This document shows, piece after piece, positions 17,675 through 26,108 of a stretch of 45,678 nucleotides of DNA (the stretch's first letter is position 1; the number at the start of each line of letters is the position of its first letter). The notes under the pieces were generated by a model. It did not search any database. It saw only the letters and a program-made list of their open reading frames with translations, and was not told the DNA's origin. A program made the position numbers and the translations under genes. The DNA lies in NCBI RefSeq assembly GCF_000282455.1, contig NZ_AKJG01000012.1, forward strand, positions 1 to 45,678. Reading direction: 5' to 3'. The stretch is from Pseudomonas sp. GM74 (GTDB lineage Bacteria; Pseudomonadota; Gammaproteobacteria; Pseudomonadales; Pseudomonadaceae).

Positions 17675-19156
17675 ATGCCCGCTTCAGCCAGCGCCAACAC
17701 CAGTGAAAGCACCACCCAAAGCCTGTCCCTGCTTGACCGCATCATCGCCGAAGGCCGCATGGCCCACGACGATAGCCAGCAGGACTATGCCCGCGACATG
17801 CTCGCGGAGTTCGCCACTCAGGTCCTCGACGAAGGCATGGCCATCGACAAGGACACCGTGGCGATGATCAACGACCGCATCAGCCAGATCGACCAGTTGA
17901 TCAGCGCGCAACTCAACGAGGTGCTGCACCACCCCGAACTACAGAAAATCGAAGCCTCCTGGCGCGGCCTGCACCTGTTGGTGCAAAACACCGAAACCAG
18001 TTCCCGGTTAAAATTGCGCCTGCTCAACGTCACCCAGAAAGAGTTGCAGAACGATCTGGAAAAAGCCGTCGAGTTCGACCAGAGCGCGCTGTTCAAAAAG
18101 ATCTACGAAGAGGAATACGGCACCTTCGGTGGCCACCCCTTCAGCCTGCTCGTCGGCGACTACACCTTCGGCCGGCACCCGCAGGACATCGGCCTGCTGG
18201 AAAAACTGTCGAACGTCGCTGCCGCCGCCCACGCCCCGTTCATTGCCGCCGCCAGCCCCCGGTTGTTCGACATGAACAGCTTCACCGAACTGGCCGTGCC
18301 CCGCGACCTGTCGAAAGTGTTCGAGAGCCAGGAACTGATCAAGTGGCGCGCCTTCCGCGAAAGCGAAGACTCGCGCTACGTATCGCTGGTGCTGCCGCAT
18401 TTCCTCTTGCGGTTGCCTTACGGCCCGGACACCTCGCCGGTGGAGGGCATCAACTACGTCGAGGACGTCAACGGCAGCGACCACGGCAAATACCTGTGGG
18501 GCAACGCTGCCTGGGCCTTGTCCCAGCGCATCACCGAAGCCTTCGCCAAATACGGCTGGTGCGCGGCGATTCGCGGAGCTGAAGGCGGCGGCGCGGTCGA
18601 AGGCTTGCCGGCCCACACCTTCCGCACCACCTCCGGCGACCTGTCGCTCAAGTGCCCGACCGAAGTGGCCATCACCGACCGCCGGGAAAAAGAGCTCAAC
18701 GACCTGGGGTTCATCGCCCTGTGCCACAAGAAAAACAGCGACGTGGCAGTGTTCTTCGGCGGCCAGACCACCAACAAGTCCAAGCTCTACAACACCAACG
18801 AGGCCAACGCCAACGCGCGGATTTCGGCGATGTTGCCGTACGTGCTCGCGGCCTCGCGTTTCGCGCATTACCTGAAGGTGATCATGCGCGACAAGGTCGG
18901 CAGTTTCATGACCCGCGACAACGTGCAGACCTACCTCAACAACTGGATCGCCGACTACGTGCTGATCAACGACAACGCGCCGCAAGAGATCAAGGCGCAG
19001 TACCCGTTGCGTGAAGCCCGGGTCGATGTGACGGAAGTCGCAGGCAAGCCGGGTGCCTACAAGGCCACGGTATTCCTGCGGCCACACTTCCAGCTTGAAG
19101 AGCTGACCGCCTCGATCCGCCTGGTGGCCACCCTGCCGCCACCGGTCGCCGCCTGA
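17675..19156 (+). CDS. tssC: T6SS sheath protein TssC (VipB)
   Basis: A 493-residue large sheath subunit. Start ATG 17675 with AGGGAG upstream. Family signatures include ASWRGLHLLVQNTE, FGGHPFSLLVGDYTF, LPHFLLRLPYG and YVLAASRFAHYLKVIMRDKVGS. The C-terminal part recognised by ClpV during sheath recycling in other systems is present. It is followed by a 77-base gap containing a hairpin before hcp. Confidence 0.97.
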   Translation: MPASASANTSESTTQSLSLLDRIIAEGRMAHDDSQQDYARDMLAEFATQVLDEGMAIDKDTVAMINDRISQIDQLISAQLNEVLHHPELQKIEASWRGLHLLVQNTETSSRLKLRLLNVTQKELQNDLEKAVEFDQSALFKKIYEEEYGTFGGHPFSLLVGDYTFGRHPQDIGLLEKLSNVAAAAHAPFIAAASPRLFDMNSFTELAVPRDLSKVFESQELIKWRAFRESEDSRYVSLVLPHFLLRLPYGPDTSPVEGINYVEDVNGSDHGKYLWGNAAWALSQRITEAFAKYGWCAAIRGAEGGGAVEGLPAHTFRTTSGDLSLKCPTEVAITDRREKELNDLGFIALCHKKNSDVAVFFGGQTTNKSKLYNTNEANANARISAMLPYVLAASRFAHYLKVIMRDKVGSFMTRDNVQTYLNNWIADYVLINDNAPQEIKAQYPLREARVDVTEVAGKPGAYKATVFLRPHFQLEELTASIRLVATLPPPVAA

Positions 19157-19165
19157 CCTGCCCCG

Positions 19166-19190
19166 CTCCCGTCGGCCAGCCCGGCGGGAG
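19166..19190 (+). terminator. Hairpin between tssC and hcp (attenuator or processing signal)
   Basis: CTCCCGTCGG (19166-19175) pairs with CCGGCGGGAG (19181-19190), a 10-bp stem with one G-U pair and the 5-base loop CCAGC. It is followed only by TTCCCTGCTT, not a run of T, so full termination is unlikely. It could reduce readthrough or shield a processed hcp transcript. Confidence 0.5.
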
Positions 19191-19233
19191 TTCCCTGCTT
19201 ATCTAGCGCAATAACCTTCAGGAGTTTCATGCG

Positions 19234-19731
19234 ATGGATGCAATTATTCTCGACCTCGGCGGCGACATCAAAGGCGACAGCCTGCTCGAGGGCTACAAGG
19301 ACAAGATCGAAGTCATGTCCTACAGCCACAACGTGGCCATGCAGGTGACCAACGACGTCAGCAACTCGGAGCGGACCTCCGGCAAGCCGCACATCGGCGA
19401 GTTCACGCTGACCAAATTCGTCGACAGTTCCACACCTTCCCTCAATGAATACTGCTGTGCCGGCAAACCGATCCCGGAAGCCAAGGTCATCATCGGCCGC
19501 AACGCCGCTGAAGGCAGTGGTCAACTGATGCCGTTCATCATTTACACCCTGACCAACGTGGTGCTGTCCAACGTCAGCGTCAGCGGCGGTACGGGTGGCA
19601 AACCCGTGGAAACCCTGTCGCTGAACTTCACCAAAATCAAATGGGAGCTGACCGCGCAGAAAGACGATGGCACCAAGGAAGGCACGGCCGCCTCGACCTG
19701 GGACATGGCCGCCAACAAACTCGTCAAGTAA
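19234..19731 (+). CDS. hcp: T6SS inner-tube protein Hcp (TssD)
   Basis: A 165-residue Hcp that forms the hexameric rings of the tube and is exported with effectors. The start is ATG 19234 (MDAIILDLGGDIKGDSLLEGYKD); GGAG lies at 19221-19224. The Hcp pattern of IEVMSYSHNV, GKPHIGEFTLTKFVD and the C-terminal SLNFTKIKWEL is clear. There is no C-terminal effector extension. The hairpin upstream may allow separate expression from the sheath genes. Confidence 0.97.
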   Translation: MDAIILDLGGDIKGDSLLEGYKDKIEVMSYSHNVAMQVTNDVSNSERTSGKPHIGEFTLTKFVDSSTPSLNEYCCAGKPIPEAKVIIGRNAAEGSGQLMPFIIYTLTNVVLSNVSVSGGTGGKPVETLSLNFTKIKWELTAQKDDGTKEGTAASTWDMAANKLVK

Positions 19732-19746
19732 TCGGGCGCGTCGGCC

Positions 19747-20187
19747 ATGGCAGGCTCCCTACTCCCACCGCTGTTCGAGCGACTGGCCGCAAGCGAGGTC
19801 GACACGCTGCATGCGTTCGACCTCCAGGACCTGCTCGACTCGGTCCGCACCGAATTGCTGCGCCTGTTCAACACCCGACGTGGCCCTCGTGCCCTGACCT
19901 CGCCACCGAGCATTCTCGACTACGGCCTCGCTGACTGGACCGCCCTGCAACAGCAGCGTAGCGATGACCGACGGCAGTTGGCGCGGGAAGTGCGCGAGGC
20001 CATCAACCATTTCGAACCGCGCCTGAAACTGGGCGAGGTTCAGGTCAATCCAGTCCCCGACCATCCGCAGCAACTGAGCATCCGCCTGCTCGGCGAGTTG
20101 CGCGGCGGCCAGCAGCACTGGCCCGTGGCATTTGTCATCGAGAAGGCAAGCGATGGCCTTGAGGTGCGTCATGAGCGACTCGATTGA
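19747..20187 (+). CDS. tssE: T6SS baseplate protein TssE
   Basis: A 146-residue gp25-like (GPW_gp25) baseplate wedge protein. Features include SILDYGLADWTALQ, EVREAINHFEPRLKLGEVQV and LSIRLLGELRG. Start ATG 19747, 15 bases after hcp. Its 3' end overlaps the start of tssF by 17 bases. Confidence 0.94.
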   Translation: MAGSLLPPLFERLAASEVDTLHAFDLQDLLDSVRTELLRLFNTRRGPRALTSPPSILDYGLADWTALQQQRSDDRRQLAREVREAINHFEPRLKLGEVQVNPVPDHPQQLSIRLLGELRGGQQHWPVAFVIEKASDGLEVRHERLD

Positions 20188-21964
20188 CCCGCAACTGCTC
20201 GATTACTACCAACGAGAACTGACCTGGCTGCGCCATGCCGGCAGCATTTTCGCCGAGCGCTACCCCAAGGTCGCCAGGCGGCTGGAGTTGTCCCCCGACG
20301 AATGCCCCGACCCCCACGTCGAACGGCTACTTGAGGGATTCGCGCTGCTGGCCGCCCGCCTGCAACGCCGGCTCGATGACGACTACGCCGAATTCAGCGA
20401 TGCCCTGCTGGAGCAACTCTATCCATTGGCGATGCGCCCGCTGCCGTCCTGCGCAATCGTGCAGTTCCAGCCGGACCCGAGCAAAGGCAATCTCGACGGC
20501 GGCTACCCGTTGCCTCGCGACACGCCGCTGTTCGTCACCACCGGCAAAGGCGAAAGCATCCACTTTCGCACCAGTGCACCCGTGCGTCTGTGGCCGGTGG
20601 AAATCACCGAAGCGTTGCTGCTGGGCAGCGATGAAGCCCAGGCCCTGACCGGCGTTGTCCAGGCGCGGTCGGCATTGAGACTGGGCCTGCGCTGCCTCGG
20701 TGACAGCCAGTGGTCAACGCTGGGCATCGAACAGTTACGCATCCACCTGAGTGCGTCCCCGGTGGTCAACGCCTGCCTCTACGATCTGCTCGGCGCCCAT
20801 GCCGTGCAGGTCCTGGCCGGCCCCGTTGGCAGCGTGCCGAAAGCCCTTGTCGGGCTGCCGCAGATCGTCGGTTTTGCCGGCGATGAAGGTTTGCTGCCGG
20901 ACGAGGACGGCGTGCACCCCGGCATGCGCCTGCTCGCCGAGTACTTTGCCTTCGCGGACAAATTCAACTTCTTCGACCTGCCCCTGGCGGGCGCCACCAG
21001 CAACAGTCAAGCGCTCTACCTATACATCGTCTTCGACCGCGCCCCGACCAACCGCCTGCACCTACAGGCCAGCGACCTTGCACTGGGCTGCACGCCGGTG
21101 ATCAATCTGTTTCCGCGAACCTCGGAGCCCCTGCGCCCGGACGGTACTCGCAGCGAATACCGCCTGGTCGCCGACAGCCACCGGGAAAACAGCGTCGAGA
21201 TCCATAGCATCCGCGCGGTGCGTGCCACATCCAGTCGCGGGGTTCAGCGAGTGCCGGCCTATTACGGCAGCCAGCATGGCGGTGCCGATAAACAGTGCTA
21301 CTGGCATGCCCGACGCGTCAGCGGCATGACCCCCAATCGCCTCGGCACTGACCTTTTGGTAAGCCTGGTGGACACCCGATTCGACCCGCTGTCAGAAGCC
21401 ATTGAATACAGCCTCACCGCTGAACTGCTTTGCACCAATCGGCACATGGCGCAGAGCCTGCCGGCCGGCACACCGTTAGGTTTTGAACGCCCGGGCCCCG
21501 TGGCCTGGGCGCGCCTGCGCAACCCGCCCAGCCCGCAAAGTGTGCCGCGACTGGACGGCGAGTCGCGCTGGCGGCTGGTCTCGCAACTGACCCTCAATCA
21601 TTTGTCGCTGGTCGAAGGGCCACAGGCGCTTGACGCACTCAAGGAAATCCTCCAGCTGCACAACCTGCGGGACGAGGCCAGCGCCTGGCGGCAAATCGAA
21701 GGTCTGCTCAGCCTCGGTTGTGAACGCGTCATCGCCCATGTCGGCGAAGACGCCTGGCGCGGCTGGCGCAATGGGCTGGAGGTGCGCCTGCAACTGGACC
21801 CGCAGCATTTCGTCGGTAGCAGCGCAGTGTTGTTTTCAGCGGTGCTTGCGCAGTTCTTTTCCCTCTATGCCACCGCTAACCGTTTCGTGCGCACGGCGCT
21901 GGTGCAATCGGACAGGGAGGTGAAGACATGGCAACCCCAAGCCGGCATGCCACTGTCCCTCTGA
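20171..21964 (+). CDS. tssF: T6SS baseplate protein TssF
   Basis: A 597-residue baseplate wedge protein (ImpG/VasA family). The start is ATG 20171 (MSDSIDPQLLDYYQRELTWLRHAGSIFAERYPKVA), the family N-terminus, inside the 3' end of tssE; the frame is open upstream to 20132 but that part is not family-like. LSPDECPDPHVERLLEGFALLAARLQRRLDD follows as expected. It overlaps tssG by 37 bases, indicating translational coupling. Confidence 0.95.
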   Translation: MSDSIDPQLLDYYQRELTWLRHAGSIFAERYPKVARRLELSPDECPDPHVERLLEGFALLAARLQRRLDDDYAEFSDALLEQLYPLAMRPLPSCAIVQFQPDPSKGNLDGGYPLPRDTPLFVTTGKGESIHFRTSAPVRLWPVEITEALLLGSDEAQALTGVVQARSALRLGLRCLGDSQWSTLGIEQLRIHLSASPVVNACLYDLLGAHAVQVLAGPVGSVPKALVGLPQIVGFAGDEGLLPDEDGVHPGMRLLAEYFAFADKFNFFDLPLAGATSNSQALYLYIVFDRAPTNRLHLQASDLALGCTPVINLFPRTSEPLRPDGTRSEYRLVADSHRENSVEIHSIRAVRATSSRGVQRVPAYYGSQHGGADKQCYWHARRVSGMTPNRLGTDLLVSLVDTRFDPLSEAIEYSLTAELLCTNRHMAQSLPAGTPLGFERPGPVAWARLRNPPSPQSVPRLDGESRWRLVSQLTLNHLSLVEGPQALDALKEILQLHNLRDEASAWRQIEGLLSLGCERVIAHVGEDAWRGWRNGLEVRLQLDPQHFVGSSAVLFSAVLAQFFSLYATANRFVRTALVQSDREVKTWQPQAGMPLSL

Positions 21965-22953
21965 GCCTGAGCCAACGACTGCGCCGGGATCCCCAGGGGT
22001 TCGAACTGTTGCAGGCATTGTTGCTGCTGGAGCGCGAACACCCACAAGCCGAATCCCTGGGCAGCGGCACCGCCCCGCAAGCGGAAGCACTGCGCTTGCG
22101 CGGCCCGTTGACGCCGCTGTTTGCCGCCAGCGAAATCGAAAGCCTGACCCAGGAACCCGGCCAGCAAGCGGTCCTCAGTACCCCGGTGTTTGGCCTCGGC
22201 GGTCCCGACGGCCCGCTGCCCTACGCCTATCAGGAATGGTTGCAGCAACGCGCGCGGGCCAAGGATTACGCGCCCGCTGAATTTCTCGATCTGTTCCAGC
22301 ACCGGCTGCTGAGCCTGCTGTACAAAGTAATGCGCAAGCACCGGATTGCCGTGGGGTTCACCGTCCCCGGTGCTTCGGCGGTCCAGGCGCAGTTGCGGGC
22401 CCTGACCGGGCTACTGCCCAAAGCCTTGCGCGAGCGTCAGGCCGTACCCGATTGTGCCGTGCTGGCATGCAGCGCCTTGTTCGCCGATGGGCGCCGCTCC
22501 CTCGCCGGTTTTGCAGCCATCGTACGTGAGCATTTCGAACTGCCGGTTGAACTCGGTGCCTATGAAGGTGCCTGGCGCGAGATCCCGCCCGCCAGTCGCA
22601 GCCGCATGATCCCCGGTGGCCGCAACCTGCAACTGGGGCGTACGGCAGTGGCCGGCACCCGAGTCTGGGATGAACACGCCGGCATCCGCCTGACCCTTGG
22701 CCCGCTGACCTCTGCCCAGGCGGCGCGGTTCCTGCCCGATGGCGAGTCGCACCCGGCACTGGCCAGCCTCAGCGCACTGTATTTTGGCCCGGACCTGGAC
22801 TGCACCCTGGTGCTGTTGGTACGCGGTGCCGGCCCAATCAAACTCGGTCGCCAGGCGCCGCCACTGCTCAGCTGGAACGGCGGCCTGCAACGCCAGACCA
22901 GCCTGGCGGTGCAACGCATCGAAACCCGTCTTCGTCAGCTGGAGATCACCTGA
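21928..22953 (+). CDS. tssG: T6SS baseplate protein TssG
   Basis: A 341-residue baseplate wedge protein (ImpH/VasB family) that complexes with TssF. Features include QALLLLEREHP, the LGLGGPxGPLPYAYQEWLxQR-type segment (FGLGGPDGPLPYAYQEW), FLDLFQHRLLSLLY, and the C-terminal WNGGLQRQTSLAVQRIETRL. Start ATG 21928, within tssF; tssH begins 2 bases after its stop. Confidence 0.94.
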   Translation: MATPSRHATVPLSLSQRLRRDPQGFELLQALLLLEREHPQAESLGSGTAPQAEALRLRGPLTPLFAASEIESLTQEPGQQAVLSTPVFGLGGPDGPLPYAYQEWLQQRARAKDYAPAEFLDLFQHRLLSLLYKVMRKHRIAVGFTVPGASAVQAQLRALTGLLPKALRERQAVPDCAVLACSALFADGRRSLAGFAAIVREHFELPVELGAYEGAWREIPPASRSRMIPGGRNLQLGRTAVAGTRVWDEHAGIRLTLGPLTSAQAARFLPDGESHPALASLSALYFGPDLDCTLVLLVRGAGPIKLGRQAPPLLSWNGGLQRQTSLAVQRIETRLRQLEIT

Positions 22954-22955
22954 AC

Positions 22956-25499
22956 ATGGAACTGGCCAGCCTGATCGGACGCCTCAACCCGGACAACCGC
23001 CGCGCCCTGGAGAAGGCCGCGCAACGCTGTCTGCAGCGAGGCCACCACTACGTCGAAATCGAACACCTGCTGCTGGAACTGCTGGACATCGAGGGCGGAG
23101 ACTTCGCTTATCTGCTGCCGCGCTTCGGCCTGGAGCGCGACGCCTTGACGGCGGAAATCAACAAAGCGCTGGAGCTGTTCAAGTCCGGCAGCACGCGCAC
23201 CCCGGCATTGTCGTCGCACACCACCGGGCTGCTCGAAGACGCGGTGGTACAGGCCAGCGTGCTGGGGCTGGAGAGCATTCGCTCAGGCTTGCTGCTACTT
23301 GCCTTGATCGACCGCGACGAGCGCCGCAGCCTGTTGCTCAACAGTGCTTCATCACTGTTGAAGATTCCCCGGGAAGCTTTGCGTAGCAACCTGCTGGAAT
23401 GGACCGAAAATTCTCGCGAGCACGTCGGCGGTAAACGTGCGGTGAGTGCCGGCACCCCGACACCGAAACAGGACTCGGTGCTGGACCAGTTCACCCAGGA
23501 CCTGACCGCCGACGCCCACGCCGGGCGCATCGACCCCATCGTCGGTCGCGACGGCGAAATTCGCCAATGCATCGACATCCTGCTGCGCCGTCGGCAGAAC
23601 AACCCGATCCTGGTTGGCGCACCGGGCGTGGGCAAGACTGCCGTCGTCGAGGGCCTGGCCTTACGCATCGCTGCCGGTGATGTGCCGCCGTCCTTGCAGG
23701 AAGTCAGCTTGCGTGTGCTCGATCTCGGCCTGTTGCAGGCCGGCGCCGGGGTCAAGGGCGAGTTCGAACAACGCCTCAAAGGGGTGATCGATGCAGTGCG
23801 CAGCGCGGAAAAACCGATCATCTTGTTCATCGACGAAGCCCACACCCTGATCGGTGCCGGTGGCGCGGAAGGCGGTAGCGACGCGGCCAACCTGCTCAAA
23901 CCAGCCCTGGCCCGTGGCGAGTTGCGCACCCTGGCCGCCACCACATGGCTTGAATACAAAAAATACTTCGAGAAAGACCCGGCCCTCGCCCGTCGTTTTC
24001 AACTGGTGCAGGTGGAGGAACCGGACGAAGCCACCGCAGTGGAAATGCTCCGTGGTGTCGCTGCAAAACTCGAACAGCACCACGGCGTGCAGGTGCTCGA
24101 CGCGGCGATTCACGAAGCGGTGAAACTGTCCCATCGCTACATCTCCGGGCGCCAGTTACCGGACAAAGCCATCAGCGTGCTCGACACCGCCTGCGCCCGG
24201 GTCGCCCTCGGCCAGCACGACGTGCCGCCCCCCCTGGAAAGCCTGCGTCACCGGCAGAATAGCCTCAGGGACGAAGTCGAACGCCTGCGCCGCGAACAAG
24301 CCACCGGGCTCGATCACCGCGAGCGCATCACCCTGCTTGAAGCCGAATCCGTGGCCAATGTGCAAGCGATTCGCGAACTGGAAGTGCGCTGGAATGAAGA
24401 GCGGGTTGCGGTTCGCGAACTGCTGGAAACCCGCAGCGAACTGCTGACCTTGAGCGAACGCGCCGACAGCGACAAACCGGACGAAGCCATCGACAGCCGC
24501 ATCGATCATCTGGCCGCCGAACTGGTGCGCCTGGAAGCCGGGCTCGACGCCATTCGCCAGGACGATCCGCTGGTACCGGAACAGGTCGACGGCAAAACCG
24601 TCGCCGCCGTCATCGCCGGCTGGACCGGCATCCCGGTGGGCAAAATGCTCGCCGACGAAGCCCACGCCGTGCGCACCCTCGGCCAACGCATGGGGTTGCG
24701 CGTCATGGGCCAGAGCATCGCGCTGGGCACTATCGCCCAGCGCCTGCAGGCTTACCGCGCCGGCCTCACCGATCCGCAAAAACCGGTCGGGGTGTTCCTG
24801 CTGGTCGGACCGACTGGCGTGGGAAAGACCGAAACCGCTTATGCGTTAGCCGATGCGTTGTACGGCGGCGAACGCAACCTGATCAGCATCAACCTCTCGG
24901 AATACCAGGAAGCCCACACCGTCAGCCAACTCAAGGGCGCCCCACCCGGTTACGTCGGTTATGGCAGCGGCGGCGTACTGACTGAAGCAGTACGGCGCAA
25001 ACCCTATTCGGTGGTGTTGCTCGATGAAATCGAGAAGGCCCATCCGGACGTGCTCGAAGCCTTCTACAACGTGTTCGACAAAGGCGTGATGGAAGACGGC
25101 ACCGGATTGGTGGTGGATTTCAAGAACACCGTGATGCTCGCCACCAGCAACGTGGGCGCCGAACTGTTGCTCGACACACCGGTCGCGCAACTGGGCACCG
25201 ACGCCTTTAACGAAGCCTTGCACAAGGTGCTGCTGCAAGCCTTCCGCCCGGCGTTTCTGGCGCGCATGACGGTGGTCGCATATCGACCGCTGGATGAAGC
25301 GACGCTGGAAGGGATTGTGTTGGCGAAACTGGAGAAATTGCGCGGGAGGTATAAGGCCGCCACCGGGAAGCAATTTGAGTTTGATGCCGGGATTGTCCAA
25401 GCGGTATTGGCCAAGTGCAGTGCTGCCGGGGCCCGGGATGTCGAGAACGTTTTGATGACGCAGGTGACGGGGAAGTTGGCGGAGTGGGTGTTGGAGTGA
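22956..25499 (+). CDS. clpV: T6SS AAA+ ATPase TssH (ClpV)
   Basis: An 847-residue Clp-family unfoldase that disassembles contracted TssB/TssC sheaths. An N-terminal Clp-N domain (about 1-150) is followed by AAA1 with Walker A GAPGVGKT (about 220) and Walker B ILFIDEAHTL, a coiled middle domain (about 420-530), and AAA2 with Walker A GPTGVGKT (about 617) and VVLLDEIEKAHPDV. All ATPase motifs are intact. It is the last structural gene before the cargo genes. GC content looks lower from here through 26777. Confidence 0.97.
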   Translation: MELASLIGRLNPDNRRALEKAAQRCLQRGHHYVEIEHLLLELLDIEGGDFAYLLPRFGLERDALTAEINKALELFKSGSTRTPALSSHTTGLLEDAVVQASVLGLESIRSGLLLLALIDRDERRSLLLNSASSLLKIPREALRSNLLEWTENSREHVGGKRAVSAGTPTPKQDSVLDQFTQDLTADAHAGRIDPIVGRDGEIRQCIDILLRRRQNNPILVGAPGVGKTAVVEGLALRIAAGDVPPSLQEVSLRVLDLGLLQAGAGVKGEFEQRLKGVIDAVRSAEKPIILFIDEAHTLIGAGGAEGGSDAANLLKPALARGELRTLAATTWLEYKKYFEKDPALARRFQLVQVEEPDEATAVEMLRGVAAKLEQHHGVQVLDAAIHEAVKLSHRYISGRQLPDKAISVLDTACARVALGQHDVPPPLESLRHRQNSLRDEVERLRREQATGLDHRERITLLEAESVANVQAIRELEVRWNEERVAVRELLETRSELLTLSERADSDKPDEAIDSRIDHLAAELVRLEAGLDAIRQDDPLVPEQVDGKTVAAVIAGWTGIPVGKMLADEAHAVRTLGQRMGLRVMGQSIALGTIAQRLQAYRAGLTDPQKPVGVFLLVGPTGVGKTETAYALADALYGGERNLISINLSEYQEAHTVSQLKGAPPGYVGYGSGGVLTEAVRRKPYSVVLLDEIEKAHPDVLEAFYNVFDKGVMEDGTGLVVDFKNTVMLATSNVGAELLLDTPVAQLGTDAFNEALHKVLLQAFRPAFLARMTVVAYRPLDEATLEGIVLAKLEKLRGRYKAATGKQFEFDAGIVQAVLAKCSAAGARDVENVLMTQVTGKLAEWVLE

Positions 25500-25559
25500 G
25501 ACATCGGCAGTGCCGCACTCGGCCACATTCGGTGAATGAAGATAGTCAGGAGAAAACCC

Positions 25560-26093
25560 ATGAACTGGGATGACTTGTGCGGGATCAACACTGAAGACGG
25601 AAAGGCGATCGACATGAACACCATATTGCACGTCGATCACAACAAGCGAGGTAAAACCGGCATGCCCGCCGGTAATGTTCTGGTCGACATGATGAACAAA
25701 GCCGACAACCTTGACCTGGAAGCCACGCCCAAAACGACACGCTACGGGTTGGCCGATGGTATTGCGTTCCACATCGCGCAATACGTACCGGACGGCAAGG
25801 CGCTGACGATCAAGAGCAAGTTCGTCGGCGAGAAGCGCGGCTCGGCGGTGTGTTTTGAAAACGCGCTATACGACGACACGCTGATCGCGCAAATCAATGG
25901 TATCCAGGGCAACATCATCATCCATCAAGGCATGGCCCCCTGCAAACGCTGTCGGGCGGGTTACAAGAAACTCGCCCAGAACGGCATGCGGACCATCGTC
26001 ATCTCCAGCGATACGGGATACGACAACGCCCCCAAAGACACTGTGTTCCTGTTTTCGCCCACCGGTTTGGTGTTTTACCGGCAGAAGAAGTAG
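25560..26093 (+). CDS. Stand-alone zinc deaminase-fold protein, candidate T6SS effector
   Basis: 177 residues from ATG 25560 (MNWDDLCGINTEDG), preceded by AGGAG. The core looks like a cytidine-deaminase-fold enzyme: Cys98-x-Glu100 (SAVCFENAL) and, 30 residues on, Pro127-Cys128-x-x-Cys131 (MAPCKRCRAGYKKL). These match the zinc ligands and catalytic Glu of the CxE/PCxxC deaminases. A following strand (RTIVISS) and a C-terminal LVFY segment fit the fold. No signal peptide, Hcp, VgrG or PAAR domain is fused. Toxin deaminases acting on nucleic acids or free nucleotides are known in polymorphic toxin systems. Placement between clpV and vgrG supports an effector role by inference. The substrate is unknown, and no immunity gene is obvious. 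Confidence 0.7.
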   Translation: MNWDDLCGINTEDGKAIDMNTILHVDHNKRGKTGMPAGNVLVDMMNKADNLDLEATPKTTRYGLADGIAFHIAQYVPDGKALTIKSKFVGEKRGSAVCFENALYDDTLIAQINGIQGNIIIHQGMAPCKRCRAGYKKLAQNGMRTIVISSDTGYDNAPKDTVFLFSPTGLVFYRQKK

Positions 26094-26108
26094 CTCATAG
26101 GTGAACGC

